Assembly: GCA_949286415.1 (NCBI GenBank)
Contig: CASEBV010000005.1
Location: forward strand, 51,592 to 115,591
DNA from: an uncultured Bacteroidales bacterium
Lineage (GTDB): Bacteria > Bacteroidota > Bacteroidia > Bacteroidales > UBA932
Reading direction: 5' to 3'
DNA: 64,000 bases
Shown: positions 33,167 through 43,589 of the stretch, piece by piece
Layout: the number at the start of each line of letters is the position of its first letter
Numbering within the stretch: position 1 is the stretch's first letter
The notes under the pieces: model-generated
The model's database searches: none
What the model saw: only the letters and a program-made list of their open reading frames with translations
What the model was told of the DNA's origin: nothing
Program-made: the position numbers and the translations under genes

Positions 33167-33940
33167 ATGGAAACAGCGGCGATTGAAAACAGGCCTCATT
33201 ACAGGACGGTCATAATTTCAGACATTCACATGGGGTCAAAACATGCGAAAGTGGCCGAGGTCGCAAAATTCCTCGGCGGCGTCGACTGTGACAGGCTCAT
33301 AATGAATGGAGATATCATTGACGGATGGCAGCTCCAGAAAAAGTCAGGGGTGAAAGGATGGCGTCCGGAGTACACGCTGTTTTTCAAGACTGTCATGAAA
33401 ATGATGGAGAACTGGAATACCGAGGTAATATACATCCGGGGCAATCATGATGATTTTCTTGAAAATATAGCTCCGCTCAAATTGGGGAATGTCAATATTG
33501 TCAGAGACTATATTCTTGAGAGCGGGGACAAGAGATATTTCATCACGCATGGGGATGTCTTCGACAGTGTCACATCGAATATGAAATGGCTTGCAAAACT
33601 CGGGGACATAAGCTATAATGCTCTTTTGAGAATCAATACAATCTACAACAGGTACAGGATGAAGCAGGGCAAGCCGTACTTCTCTCTTTCGCAATTTCTG
33701 AAACATAAGGTAAAGCAGGCGGTGTCAGTCATATCTGGATTCGAGGGGATGCTTGCAGACCTTGCCCGCTCAAAAAAATGTGACGGAGTCATCTGCGGGC
33801 ATATACATTATCCGGAGAACCGGATGATTGACGGAATACATTATCTCAATTCCGGAGATTGGGTCGAATCTCTTTCTGCCCTCGTCGAGACTTTCGACGG
33901 AGAATGGTCTATAGTCAGATACCCTCAAATGCCGATGTGA
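33167..33940 (+). CDS. Metallophosphoesterase, LpxH-like
   Basis: A 257-residue calcineurin-like phosphoesterase. All metal-binding motifs are present: ISDIHMGS, NGDIIDGW, RGNHDDF, THGDVFD and CGHIHYPE. The layout is that of proteins annotated UDP-2,3-diacylglucosamine diphosphatase (LpxH) in Bacteroidota, which work at the inner membrane in lipid A synthesis, but the operon context with a glycosyltransferase raises the alternative that it cleaves another lipid- or nucleotide-sugar. The start ATG 33167 lies one base after the ugd stop; an in-frame start at 33092 would overlap ugd. Confidence 0.82.
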   Translation: METAAIENRPHYRTVIISDIHMGSKHAKVAEVAKFLGGVDCDRLIMNGDIIDGWQLQKKSGVKGWRPEYTLFFKTVMKMMENWNTEVIYIRGNHDDFLENIAPLKLGNVNIVRDYILESGDKRYFITHGDVFDSVTSNMKWLAKLGDISYNALLRINTIYNRYRMKQGKPYFSLSQFLKHKVKQAVSVISGFEGMLADLARSKKCDGVICGHIHYPENRMIDGIHYLNSGDWVESLSALVETFDGEWSIVRYPQMPM

Positions 33941-35016
33941 TGAAATATCTGTTTATTGTTCAAGGGGAAGGCCGCGGACATCTTACCCAGGCGATGACAA
34001 TGGAGAGAATGCTCGTCTCCCGTGGCCACGAAGTTGTCGGCATGCTGGTCGGCAAAAGCAAGGCAAGAATATTGCCGGACTTTTTCCTGAAAGGCGTGCA
34101 TGCCCCGGTCAGCCAGTTCACAAGTGTCAATTTCATGCCCTCCGCCCGGAACAGGACAGCGGACATGGGGAAAAGCATTCTGTACAATCTTGTGACGATG
34201 CCGAAATACAGGAAAAGCCTTGCTTTTCTTAAGGATGCCATAAAGGCTTCCGGTGCGGATGTCGTCGTCAATTTTTATGAACTGCTGACTGGTCTTACAT
34301 ATCTCCTGTATAACATAAAGACGCCCCAGATATGCATAGGGCATCAGTATCTTTTCCTTCACAAGGATTTTGAACTTCCCCGGCACGGCGGGTTCTCTGA
34401 TGCTTCGGTGCTGAACTTCTATTCAAGGATGACCGCTATCGGCGCCAGCCGTCATCTTGCATTATCTTTCAGGGAGATGCCCGATGATGCAGGACATAAT
34501 ATCCGTGTCGTCCCGCCTCTGCTGAGAAAAGAAGTCCTTGAGATGACCCCGTCGAAAGGAAATTACATACACGGCTATATGCTCAATGCGGGATTTTCCG
34601 AAGATGTGATGAAATGGCACAAGGAGCATCCTGAAGTTGAACTGCGGTTTTTCTGGGACAAATGGTCCGAAGGCCCGGTAAAGAAATATGACGATACGCT
34701 GACATTCTATACCCTTGATGACAAGGAGTTTCTCCGTCAGATGGCAGGATGCATGGCGTATGCGAGTACGGCCGGATTTGAGTCAATCTGTGAGGCTGTC
34801 TATCTCGGCAAGCCGATTCTGATGGTGCCGTCGCACATCGAGCAGAAATGCAATGCTCTGGATGCTACCCGTTGCGGTGTCGGCATCTCGGCCGATGAGT
34901 TTGACTTGTCCGCCCTGCTTGAATTTGCAGGAGGATATGTACCTGACGAATCATTCCCTGAATGGGCGAGGTCTGCCGAAGAAATAATCATAAGGGAATT
35001 GGAGACATGCATCTGA
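33940..35016 (+). CDS. Glycosyltransferase of the MurG/GT1-like (GT-B) type
   Basis: A 358-residue GT-B enzyme. The N-terminus KYLFIVQGEGRGHLTQAMTM is the Gly-rich acceptor loop, ICIGHQYLFLHKDFELP lies before the linker, and the C-terminal ASTAGFESICEAVYLGKPILMVPSHIEQKCNA is the donor-binding region typical of COG1819/MurG-like transferases. No transmembrane helix is visible, so it probably acts at the inner leaflet. ATG 33940 overlaps the preceding stop by one base (TGATG). Acceptor and donor are unknown; UDP-glucuronate or GDP-mannose made by the two operon enzymes are candidate donors. Confidence 0.8.
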   Translation: MKYLFIVQGEGRGHLTQAMTMERMLVSRGHEVVGMLVGKSKARILPDFFLKGVHAPVSQFTSVNFMPSARNRTADMGKSILYNLVTMPKYRKSLAFLKDAIKASGADVVVNFYELLTGLTYLLYNIKTPQICIGHQYLFLHKDFELPRHGGFSDASVLNFYSRMTAIGASRHLALSFREMPDDAGHNIRVVPPLLRKEVLEMTPSKGNYIHGYMLNAGFSEDVMKWHKEHPEVELRFFWDKWSEGPVKKYDDTLTFYTLDDKEFLRQMAGCMAYASTAGFESICEAVYLGKPILMVPSHIEQKCNALDATRCGVGISADEFDLSALLEFAGGYVPDESFPEWARSAEEIIIRELETCI

Positions 35017-37025
35017 TATTGACTGTTCTTCTGCTGTTTTTTATTCCGGTCGTGTCTGCCGGAATGTCACTTCCGGGAGTATTGTCTGAAGACGGATGGC
35101 GCATCACTGTCAGTGAGGAAGATTGCCGGGATTCATATTCCGGGGTGTCGGTGGCAAACGGGACTCTCGGCCTGCTCCCCTGGAAAGAACCCTTTTCTGT
35201 CCGGCATCTGATGCTGAACGGTGTCTTTGACAGGCAGGACGAAAATATGGTATATGCCATTCAGAAAGGCATCTGCCCGTTCGGCATCACTATGACAGCA
35301 GGAGATGAGACTGTCACCTCTGATAATATAGCCGGGTGGACCCAGACTCTGGACATGAAGAAGGCTGAGCATACCACTTCTTTTTACCTTCCCGGCAAAA
35401 TCCGGGTAGAGTATTCTTTCATGGCATTGCGGAATCTCCCGTTCTGTCTGATGATGACATGCAGCATTACGGCTCTGGATGATGTTGATGTGAGCGTCGT
35501 GAACAGGATGACAGTTCCGGAAACATATGTCAATGCAGATTCCTGCATGAAATCCTTTTTCGCCGAGAGCCGGAAGATAGATTTGCTTCATGCCGGAGCG
35601 CAGACAAGGTCAGGCTCATGCAGTGTGCATGCGGCTTCAATGTTTTTCCCGGATGACCGCTTTGTCCGTGACAGCGCGTCGATTCATGCCGTCCTTGCGA
35701 AAGGGGAGACCGCCTCTTTCTGTCTGGCAGCGTCAGTGTGTTCCTCCGCTGATTTCAAGGACCCTTTGAATGAGTCTGTGCGGCAGATAGTCTATATGGA
35801 CAGAATGTCTCCGGAGAAAATCATTGCAGGACATAGGGCTGCGTGGGAGGATCTATGGCGCGGAGACATAGAGATAGAAGGGGATGATGAAGCCTGGCGG
35901 GTCGTGCGTCTCGCACTGTATAGCCTGTACAGTTCCGGCAGAAAAGGTTCGGGGCTCAGTATTCCGCCGATGGGACTCTCCTCCGACGGATATTCCGGGC
36001 ATATATTCTGGGATGGAGAACTCTGGATATTTCCTCCGCTTCTGCTTATGAACCAGGATATTGCCGCTTCAATGCTTGATTATCGCGCCGACCGGCTGCA
36101 AGGTGCGCGCAAGAAAGCCTTTGCATACGGCTATGACGGCGCCATGTTCCCTTGGGAGTCCGACGGCTATGGCGAAGAAGCCACGCCTGTATGGGCTATT
36201 ACGGGACCGATGGAGCATCATATCTCGGCGGATGTTGCCATTGCTGCGTGGAACTATTATTGTGTCACCGGCGACAGGAAGTGGCTGGAAAATACCGGTT
36301 GGCCGATGCTTCGTGACATAGCTGAGTTCTGGACGAGCCGCTCTGTCAGGAATGATGACGGGTCATGGTCAATTGTCGGGGTGACAGGAGCGGATGAATA
36401 TGCCAACAATGTGACTGATAATGCATTCACTAATGGTGCTGTAATCAGGGCGCTTCAGTGTGCAATTAAGGCCGGCAGGCTATGCAAGGCAAAGGTTCCT
36501 GATCTCTGGAAAGATATGTCGGCAGGACTGCGCATACTTGAGGGTGCTGACGGAATTACTCTGGAATATGAGGGCTATGACGGGGAGCAGATCAAGCAGG
36601 CAGATGTGAATCTGCTCGGCTACCCGCTCGGTATCATTACAGAAAGGGAACGGTTGCTCAGGGATTTGGAATATTATGAGGACAAGATTGATCCTGTCAA
36701 TGGCCCTGCCATGTCGTTCAGTGCTTTCTGTGTCCAGTATGCCCGCCTGGGAGATGTCGTGAAAGCAGAAGAAATGTTCCGCAGATGCTACAGGCCTTTC
36801 CTCCGATTCCCGTTCGGCGTATTTTCCGAGACGGCTGCCTCAGACAATCCGTATTTTGTGACTGGTGCGGGGGGCCTGCTTCAGGCCGTGCTCAACGGTT
36901 TCGGAGGCCTTGAGATTGTTGACAGGGGAATTGTAAGGAAGAAATCGGTACTGCCGCAGTCTTGGACCCGTCTTACAATAAAGGGAGTCGGTCCCGACAG
37001 GCGGACTTTTGTGATAGAGCGCTGA
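35007..37025 (+). CDS. Secreted GH65-family glycoside hydrolase/phosphorylase-like protein
   Basis: A 672-residue (alpha/alpha)6-barrel enzyme with an N-terminal signal peptide (LILTVLLLFFIPVVSAG), so periplasmic. Recognisable GH65 parts are LSSDGYSGHIFWDGELWIFPP, YGYDGAMFPWES, and VTGADEYANNVTDNAFTN with Glu464 as the likely catalytic acid, then EQIKQADVNLLGYPLG. GH65 members act on alpha-glucosides (trehalose, maltose, kojibiose) by hydrolysis or phosphorolysis; a periplasmic location favours hydrolysis. It overlaps the glycosyltransferase stop by 10 bp, so it belongs to the same operon, an odd mix of synthesis and breakdown. Confidence 0.85.
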   Translation: MHLILTVLLLFFIPVVSAGMSLPGVLSEDGWRITVSEEDCRDSYSGVSVANGTLGLLPWKEPFSVRHLMLNGVFDRQDENMVYAIQKGICPFGITMTAGDETVTSDNIAGWTQTLDMKKAEHTTSFYLPGKIRVEYSFMALRNLPFCLMMTCSITALDDVDVSVVNRMTVPETYVNADSCMKSFFAESRKIDLLHAGAQTRSGSCSVHAASMFFPDDRFVRDSASIHAVLAKGETASFCLAASVCSSADFKDPLNESVRQIVYMDRMSPEKIIAGHRAAWEDLWRGDIEIEGDDEAWRVVRLALYSLYSSGRKGSGLSIPPMGLSSDGYSGHIFWDGELWIFPPLLLMNQDIAASMLDYRADRLQGARKKAFAYGYDGAMFPWESDGYGEEATPVWAITGPMEHHISADVAIAAWNYYCVTGDRKWLENTGWPMLRDIAEFWTSRSVRNDDGSWSIVGVTGADEYANNVTDNAFTNGAVIRALQCAIKAGRLCKAKVPDLWKDMSAGLRILEGADGITLEYEGYDGEQIKQADVNLLGYPLGIITERERLLRDLEYYEDKIDPVNGPAMSFSAFCVQYARLGDVVKAEEMFRRCYRPFLRFPFGVFSETAASDNPYFVTGAGGLLQAVLNGFGGLEIVDRGIVRKKSVLPQSWTRLTIKGVGPDRRTFVIER

Positions 37026-37031
37026 CCGGGG

Positions 37032-38675
37032 TCAATCACTGTTCCGTTCCAGCCGGATTATGTCATGGCAGAATTGAGCCACTGTATCACTGTGGCTGAC
37101 GATTATTATTGTTTTCCCGCAGCTGTTTTCCGCCAGTCTTGAAAGCAGGGTCTGCTCGGTATCTCCGTCAAGTGCTGATGTCGGTTCATCCAGTATTATT
37201 ATGCCTCCTTCCCGGAGCATGCCCCGGGCGATGGCTATTCTCTGGGCCTGCCCCTCGCTGAGACCGCGTCCGGATTCGCTGCATGTGGTGTCAAGTCCTT
37301 CAGGCAGTTCAAGGACAAAGTCCGCAACGGCATTATGGAGAGCCGCCAGCATCTCTTCATCCGTGGCATCAGGTTTCCCGAGAAGAAGGTTGGTCCTGAT
37401 TGTGCCGCTTATAAGGCTGTTCCCCTGAGGTACATATATTATGTTGCATCTTGTACCTGAAGATGCTTCAGCGGATTTTGCGCCGTCATAGAAAATGACT
37501 TTGCCCTTGTCCGGCCTGGTCAGGGCCAGAATCAGCCTGACGAGCGTACTTTTCCCGGCTCCTGTCTCTCCTGTGACGGCTGTGATGCTTCCCGGCCTGA
37601 AGTCATGGCTGAATCCTGAGATGATTTCTTTCCCTCCGTCCCCGTCTTTGTAGGAGAATGAGACATTGTCAAATCTTATTCCTGCCGTATTTCCGAACCT
37701 GACTGCAGGGACTGAATCTTCAGCAGGGAGTTCAAGCAGCTCAGACAGCCGTTCTGCCGACACTGCGGCATTCATTGCCGACGGCAGTATTCTGCTCATG
37801 TCTACCACAGGCCTCTGAATCTGGGATACAAGCTGGATAAAGGCTGTCATCATACCGAATGTCATGCTCCCGTTCATCAGTCCGGTGATGCACCATATAA
37901 ATACGGTGAGATATCCTGCGGAAAACCCCAGTTGTACTATTGTCTTGGAGAAGAGGGAATAGTCAGTCCTCTCCATCACCTGTTTTTCAAGTGAACTCTG
38001 TATTGAAGAAAGTTCCCCGGACATTTCCGGTACCATCTCCATTGTCGACATCAGCGTCCTGTGCTGGATATTTTCCTGGATGTGGGACTGTACCTTGCTC
38101 CCGGTGTCCAGGATATTTCTGCTGAGGCTTCTGATTTTTCTGAAATGTATCTTTCCTGCAACTACTGCAATCGGCATGAGGAACACAATGCAGAGCAGAA
38201 TGCGCCAGTCCATCGCCGCCATCATGTATGCCGCTGCGGCAAACTGGACCGTTACGGTCAGCCCTGCGGGAAGAGACTTGCATACCACGGAAGTCAGAGT
38301 CCTTACGTCGGCCTCCATTCTGTTCATTATGTCACCGGTATGCATTGCCCCGCGTCCTTGCCACCGGCTTTCCATGATATGGGAAAACAGCAGATGGCGG
38401 AGTCCGTTCCTCATCCGAATTTCTGTCCTGGCGCTGATGCGGGCGGCTGCAGCCGAAAGCAAGACCTGGGCAAGCATTGATGCAATGCAGAATGCCAGAT
38501 AGACAGTCAACTGTCTTTCCGAGTGTCCGGTGGCAATGTCTGTCAGTATTTTCGTGCACCAGATAAAGAAAAGGGAAAGCATGGCCCGCAAGATGTTCAG
38601 GAAACAGCAGACCGTCAGTCTGAGTCTGTTCCCTTCCGATGCCATAGACATCCATTTTATATAGTTCCGCATCAC
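37032..38675 (-). CDS. ABC exporter, fused permease and ATPase
   Basis: A 547-residue half-transporter: six membrane helices in the first 300 residues (LTVCCFLNILRAMLSLFFIW, etc.), then the ATPase with Walker A TGETGAGKSTL, signature LSEGQAQRIAIARGML, Walker B IIILDEPTSALD and H-loop IIVSHSD. This is the MsbA/peptide-exporter type and works as a homodimer. The gene lies 41 bp downstream of an S26 peptidase gene on the same strand. The substrate is unknown; peptides or lipids are usual. No C39 peptidase domain is fused. Confidence 0.88.
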   Translation of the reverse strand: MMRNYIKWMSMASEGNRLRLTVCCFLNILRAMLSLFFIWCTKILTDIATGHSERQLTVYLAFCIASMLAQVLLSAAAARISARTEIRMRNGLRHLLFSHIMESRWQGRGAMHTGDIMNRMEADVRTLTSVVCKSLPAGLTVTVQFAAAAYMMAAMDWRILLCIVFLMPIAVVAGKIHFRKIRSLSRNILDTGSKVQSHIQENIQHRTLMSTMEMVPEMSGELSSIQSSLEKQVMERTDYSLFSKTIVQLGFSAGYLTVFIWCITGLMNGSMTFGMMTAFIQLVSQIQRPVVDMSRILPSAMNAAVSAERLSELLELPAEDSVPAVRFGNTAGIRFDNVSFSYKDGDGGKEIISGFSHDFRPGSITAVTGETGAGKSTLVRLILALTRPDKGKVIFYDGAKSAEASSGTRCNIIYVPQGNSLISGTIRTNLLLGKPDATDEEMLAALHNAVADFVLELPEGLDTTCSESGRGLSEGQAQRIAIARGMLREGGIIILDEPTSALDGDTEQTLLSRLAENSCGKTIIIVSHSDTVAQFCHDIIRLERNSD

Positions 38676-38716
38676 TTTTTTCTGTATAAAAACCGCCGGT
38701 AATGAATGTCATGGAT

Positions 38717-39181
38717 TCAGACGCCCATACCCCTGAGAACGAACAGGAGAAATCTTCTGGCAGGCAGCATGGTTCTCCAGATTCCGGACAGCATCCGTTC
38801 CCTGCGTGAACTGCACAGCCGTGTTTTCCCGTTGTGCATTATGGATATGACGATGCCTTTGATGCCGGAGGATGTACAGTATTCTTTCTTCCGGAGATTG
38901 GCATCACCCATCAGGACATATCCCTTGCCATCGGTCCCCATGACCCTGTGCATGACGAACTTGTCTTCTTCATCAATGCCGAGAACAATGTCTCCCGTAT
39001 GGACTTCCATGGACTTCAGCAATACCTTATCCCCGTCCCTGACGAACGGGTACATGCTTTCTCCGCGGGCCGTAAGCACCACCTCCTGTCCGTTTTCAAG
39101 CATTTCTGCACATTCAGACAAAAGCGGCTTCTCCGGTATATGAAGAGTCATTTTTCCTGACGGTTGTCCTGTCGTAGACAT
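38717..39181 (-). CDS. S24/S26-type signal peptidase-like protein (Ser/His)
   Basis: A 154-residue protein with the S26 core: ARGESMYPFVRDGDKVLL with nucleophile Ser42 and FVMHRVMG with His78 in the general-base position, as in SipW/archaeal-type enzymes rather than the Ser/Lys bacterial form. Typical signal peptidases carry an N-terminal membrane anchor; this one has none, though its C-terminus (LPARRFLLFVLRGMGV) is weakly hydrophobic. In Bacteroidota such short S24/S26 proteins commonly accompany PqqD-like proteins and exporters of ribosomally made peptides; here it precedes an ABC exporter, but no PqqD or precursor gene is seen. Confidence 0.75.
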   Translation of the reverse strand: MSTTGQPSGKMTLHIPEKPLLSECAEMLENGQEVVLTARGESMYPFVRDGDKVLLKSMEVHTGDIVLGIDEEDKFVMHRVMGTDGKGYVLMGDANLRKKEYCTSSGIKGIVISIMHNGKTRLCSSRRERMLSGIWRTMLPARRFLLFVLRGMGV

Positions 39182-39262
39182 TCTTTTGTTTCAAGCATTA
39201 TACAAAGTTAACTAAAGAAAAAGAATCACCAAATTGAGAAATAACAAAGTGTAAATGAAGAA

Positions 39263-39285
39263 AGCCGGCCCATGGCGGGTCGGCT
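39263..39285 (-). terminator. Terminator hairpin downstream of rpoC
   Basis: AGCCGGCCC (39263-39271) and GGGTCGGCT (39277-39285) form a 9-bp stem with a 5-nt loop; read on the minus strand one pair is an A.C mismatch, and a TTCTTCATTT tract follows. It lies 29 bp after the rpoC stop and probably ends the rpoBC transcript. Confidence 0.6.
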
Positions 39286-39314
39286 TCTTCAATTGTATGA
39301 GTTGTCCGTATGGA

Positions 39315-42300
39315 CTACAGCTCGCTCATTGCCTTCTGGTACTCTTCCATAGGGGCAACCAGGATTTCCTGGAATTCCTTCTGTCCGGTACCTGCCGGGA
39401 TTGCATGTCCGCAGATGACATTTTCCTTCAGACCCTCGAGGTTGTCGACGCGGCCTCTGATGGCTGCCTCGCTGAGCACCTTGGTGGTCTCCTGGAATGA
39501 TGCTGCGGAGATGAAGCTGCTTGTCTTGAGCGCTGCTCTTGTGATACCCTGGAGTATCTGGCTCGCAGTAGCAGGCCTTGCCTCACGCAGAACCATCATC
39601 TTGAGTCCCTGCCGTTCAAGAGAGGCATTTTCACTTCTCATTTCACGCACGGAGATAATCTGTCCTTCGGTGTATTTCTGTGAATCTCCCGGGTCAGTCA
39701 CATAGAACATGCCGTAGATACGGTCGTTCGTGTCCATGAACTGCCACTTGTCCACAAGTTCCTCCGGCAGGAATTCTGTGTCTCCCGGGTCGTTGATCTG
39801 GACTTTCCTCATCATCTGCCTTACGATGATTTCGAAGTGCTTGTCGTTGATCTTCACGCCCTGAAGCCTGTAGACCTCCTGAATCTCGTTGACGATGTAT
39901 TCCTGTACCTTGATAGGTCCGAGGATGTTGAGGATGTCAGTAGGGGAGACTGCTCCGTCGGAAAGTCGCATTCCGGCCTTCACATAATCGTTCTCCTGGA
40001 CAAGAATCTGCTTGGTAAGAGGAACGAGATAGCGTTTCTCCTGACCGGATTTGTTCTTGATGATGATTTCCCTGTTTCCTCGCTTGATCTTGCCCATGGC
40101 AACCTCTCCGTTGATCTCGGATACGATGGCAGGGTTCGACGGATTGCGGGCTTCGAAGAGTTCGGTGACACGAGGAAGACCTCCGGTGATGTCGCTTGAC
40201 TTACCGATTGCACGAGGTATCTTGATTATGATGTCTCCGATTCTTACCTTGTCTCCGTCGCCAACCATCACATGGGCACCTACAGGCAGGTTGTACTGCT
40301 TCTTGCTTTCGCCGTTCTCATCGATGATATTGATGGTAGGGTTCTTTGATTTGTCGCGTGACTCAATGATGACCTTGTCTCTGTTGAGTGAATATTCGTC
40401 AGCGACTTCCTCACGGAATGTCACACCGTCAATCATGCTGTCAAAGCGTACCGTACCTGCTGTCTCGATGATTGTGATGGCGTTGTATGCATCCCACTCG
40501 CAGATGAGGTCCCCTTTGGCGACCTTCTCACCGTCTTTCTTGTAGAGGACGGAGCCGTAAGGAACATCGTACTGTGAGAATGTGATGCCTGTATTTTCGT
40601 CGACAATGCGGAGCTCTGTCGTACGGCTGACAACGACATCCTGTACAGAACCGTCGTCTCCGACTCTTTCGATAGTCCTGAGCTCTTCGTATTCAAGCTT
40701 TCCGTTGTACTTGGACTCGATTGAACTTTCGGCAGCCGTGCTTGATGCTGTACCTCCGACATGGAATGTACGGAGTGTAAGCTGTGTACCAGGCTCTCCG
40801 ATGGACTGTGCGGCGATGACTCCGACGACTTCTCCTTTCTCGACCATGCGGCCTGAGGCGAGGTTACGCCCGTAGCATTTTGCGCAGACACCCTTGCGGG
40901 ATTCGCATGTGAGCACTGAACGGATTTCAACCTGTTCAATAGGAAGTGATTCTATGAGAGCAGCGATGTTCTCTGTAATCTCTTCTCCTGCAGGCAGAAT
41001 GAGTTCTCCGGTGAGAGGATTGAAGATATCGTGGACTGATGTCCTTCCGAGAATCCTTTCTCCGAGGGACTCGACGATCTCGTCCTTGCTCTTGATGGCT
41101 GTGGCGATCAGACCCCTGAGTGTGCCGCAGTCTTCCTCATTGATGATGACATCATGGGAAACATCGACCAGACGGCGGGTAAGGTAACCTGCATCGGCAG
41201 TCTTGAGGGCCGTATCGGCAAGACCTTTTCTGGCTCCGTGGGTTGAGATGAAGTACTCGAGCACTGTCATACCCTCCTTCAGGTTGGAGATAATCGGGTT
41301 CTCGATGATTTCTGCGCCCTGGGCTCCGGATTTCTGAGGTTTTGCCATGAGGCCTCGCATACCGCAGAGCTGCTTGATCTGCTGTGTAGAGCCTCGGGCC
41401 CCGGAGTCAAGCATCATGTACACAGGGTTGAATCCCTGCTGGTCGGCGGAAATCTGCTTCTCCACGATGCCGGTAATCTGGTTGTCGATGGAAGTCCACA
41501 GGTCAATGACCTTGTTGTAACGCTCGTTGTTTGTGATGAATCCCATGGAGAAGTTGTTCTTGATGCTCTCCACGGTCTTGTAGCCGTTCTCGATGAGTCC
41601 CTCTTTCTCTGCAGGAATGATTACATCCCCGAGGTTGAAGGAAAGTCCTCCCTTGAATGCCATGGTGTATCCGAGGTTCTTGATGTCGTCGAGGAACTGG
41701 GCCGTACGTGCAACGCCCGTGTTCTTGATGACAACGGAAATGATTTTCCTGAGGGATTTCTTTCCGAGAATCTCATTGACATACGGAACTTCAATCGGTA
41801 CGAACTGGTTCACGATGATGCGGCCTGGTGTGGTCTCCACCATCTGAGTGCCTTCCTCCGGGTGCTGCTTGTCCTTAGGCAGGCGCACCTGAATCTTGGC
41901 ATGGATGTCAATGGCCTTTTCATTGAGGGCTATGATGACTTCCTCCGGTCCGTAGAATTTCATGCCCTCGCCCTTGGCTCCCGGTCTGATCTTCGTGATA
42001 TAGTACAGTCCGAGCACCATGTCCTGTGAAGGCACGGTGATAGGAGTTCCGTTGGCAGGATTGAGGATATTGTGTGAGCCGAGCATGAGGAGCTGGGCTT
42101 CCATGATGGCAGCGTTTCCGAGCGGAAGGTGCACCGCCATCTGGTCACCGTCGAAGTCGGCGTTGAATGCCGTACATGCGAGCGGGTGGAGCTGGATGGC
42201 CTTTCCTTCGATCATCTTCGGCTGGAATGCCTGGATACCGAGCCTGTGGAGTGTAGGGGCACGGTTCAGAAGTACCGGATGTCCCTTCATCACATTCTCG

Positions 42301-43562
42301 AGGATATCCCAGATGACAGGGTCTTTCCTGTCGACTATTTTCTTGGCGGACTTCACTGTCTTTACGATGCCCCTTTCAATCAGTTTCCTGATGATGAACG
42401 GCTTGTAGAGCTCTGCTGCCATGAATTTAGGAAGGCCGCACTCATGCATCTTGAGTTCCGGTCCGACGACAATCACAGAACGGGCGGAGTAGTCCACACG
42501 CTTTCCGAGGAGGTTCTGGCGGAAGCGGCCCTGCTTTCCTTTCAGACTGTCAGAAAGTGACTTGAGAGTCCTGTTGGCTTCGCTCTTCACTGCGTTTGAC
42601 TTCTTGGAGTTGTCAAAGAGTGAGTCGACAGCCTCCTGAAGCATACGCTTCTCGTTTCTGAGGATGACTTCAGGAGCCTTGATCTCAATGAGCCTCTTCA
42701 GACGGTTGTTCCTGATGATCACGCGCCTGTAGAGATCGTTGAGGTCAGATGTAGCGAAACGGCCGCCGTCAAGCGGAACCAGAGGACGGAGATCAGGCGG
42801 AATGACAGGGATGACTTTCATGATCATCCATTCCGGCTTGTTTACGCCCTTGGACTCCTGGAACCATTTCACGATGCTGAGGCGTTTGAGGGCTTCAGCT
42901 CTTCTCTGCTGAGAAGTCTCGGTGTTCATCTTTTCCTTGAGCTCTTTGGCGAGCGCGTCCACATCGATTTCCTTGAGGAGCTCGTATATGGCTTCAGCTC
43001 CCATTCCGGCCCTGAACTTGTCAGGATCGTCGTTAGGGAGATTCTGGTTGTCCGGCATGCTGTCGATCAGGTCGAGATACTCTTCCTCTGAAAGAAGTTC
43101 CTTTTTCTCAATGCCTGTTGTCCCCGGATTGATCACTATGTATTTCTCGTAGTAGATGACTGCCTCAAGCTTCTTGGCTGCGATGCCGAGAAGGGCGGCA
43201 ATCTTGTTCGGAGCAGACTTGAAGTACCAGATGTGGGCTACAGGCACGGTGAGCTCAATGTGTCCCATCCTTTCCCTGCGGACTTTCTTCTCGGTCACTT
43301 CAACGCCGCATCTGTCGCAGACGATGCCACGGTATCTGATTCTCTTGTATTTCCCGCAGTGACATTCGTAGTCCTTGGTCGGACCGAAGATCTTTTCACA
43401 GAAAAGACCGTCCCTTTCAGGCTTGTATGTCCTGTAGTTGACTGTCTCAGGCTTCAATACTTCTCCCGAAGACCTTTCTTTGATGTCCTCCGGAGAAGCA
43501 AGTGAAATGCTGATTCTTTCGAAATTGCTTTTAACCTTGTTTTCTTTATTAAAAGTCGGCAT
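39315..43562 (-). CDS. rpoC: DNA-directed RNA polymerase subunit beta'
   Basis: The 1415-residue largest subunit of RNA polymerase. The N-terminal zinc module ([20 protein letters not shown]), the catalytic Mg-binding loop [12 protein letters not shown] and the second zinc site ([13 protein letters not shown]) are intact; the bridge-helix region [23 protein letters not shown] follows. It starts 27 bp after rpoB and is the last gene of the block. Length and motifs match Bacteroidota rpoC. Confidence 0.98.
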   Translation of the reverse strand: MPTFNKENKVKSNFERISISLASPEDIKERSSGEVLKPETVNYRTYKPERDGLFCEKIFGPTKDYECHCGKYKRIRYRGIVCDRCGVEVTEKKVRRERMGHIELTVPVAHIWYFKSAPNKIAALLGIAAKKLEAVIYYEKYIVINPGTTGIEKKELLSEEEYLDLIDSMPDNQNLPNDDPDKFRAGMGAEAIYELLKEIDVDALAKELKEKMNTETSQQRRAEALKRLSIVKWFQESKGVNKPEWMIMKVIPVIPPDLRPLVPLDGGRFATSDLNDLYRRVIIRNNRLKRLIEIKAPEVILRNEKRMLQEAVDSLFDNSKKSNAVKSEANRTLKSLSDSLKGKQGRFRQNLLGKRVDYSARSVIVVGPELKMHECGLPKFMAAELYKPFIIRKLIERGIVKTVKSAKKIVDRKDPVIWDILENVMKGHPVLLNRAPTLHRLGIQAFQPKMIEGKAIQLHPLACTAFNADFDGDQMAVHLPLGNAAIMEAQLLMLGSHNILNPANGTPITVPSQDMVLGLYYITKIRPGAKGEGMKFYGPEEVIIALNEKAIDIHAKIQVRLPKDKQHPEEGTQMVETTPGRIIVNQFVPIEVPYVNEILGKKSLRKIISVVIKNTGVARTAQFLDDIKNLGYTMAFKGGLSFNLGDVIIPAEKEGLIENGYKTVESIKNNFSMGFITNNERYNKVIDLWTSIDNQITGIVEKQISADQQGFNPVYMMLDSGARGSTQQIKQLCGMRGLMAKPQKSGAQGAEIIENPIISNLKEGMTVLEYFISTHGARKGLADTALKTADAGYLTRRLVDVSHDVIINEEDCGTLRGLIATAIKSKDEIVESLGERILGRTSVHDIFNPLTGELILPAGEEITENIAALIESLPIEQVEIRSVLTCESRKGVCAKCYGRNLASGRMVEKGEVVGVIAAQSIGEPGTQLTLRTFHVGGTASSTAAESSIESKYNGKLEYEELRTIERVGDDGSVQDVVVSRTTELRIVDENTGITFSQYDVPYGSVLYKKDGEKVAKGDLICEWDAYNAITIIETAGTVRFDSMIDGVTFREEVADEYSLNRDKVIIESRDKSKNPTINIIDENGESKKQYNLPVGAHVMVGDGDKVRIGDIIIKIPRAIGKSSDITGGLPRVTELFEARNPSNPAIVSEINGEVAMGKIKRGNREIIIKNKSGQEKRYLVPLTKQILVQENDYVKAGMRLSDGAVSPTDILNILGPIKVQEYIVNEIQEVYRLQGVKINDKHFEIIVRQMMRKVQINDPGDTEFLPEELVDKWQFMDTNDRIYGMFYVTDPGDSQKYTEGQIISVREMRSENASLERQGLKMMVLREARPATASQILQGITRAALKTSSFISAASFQETTKVLSEAAIRGRVDNLEGLKENVICGHAIPAGTGQKEFQEILVAPMEEYQKAMSEL

Positions 43563-43589
43563 ATTTCTTAAATTTCAAGTTGTCTGTAA

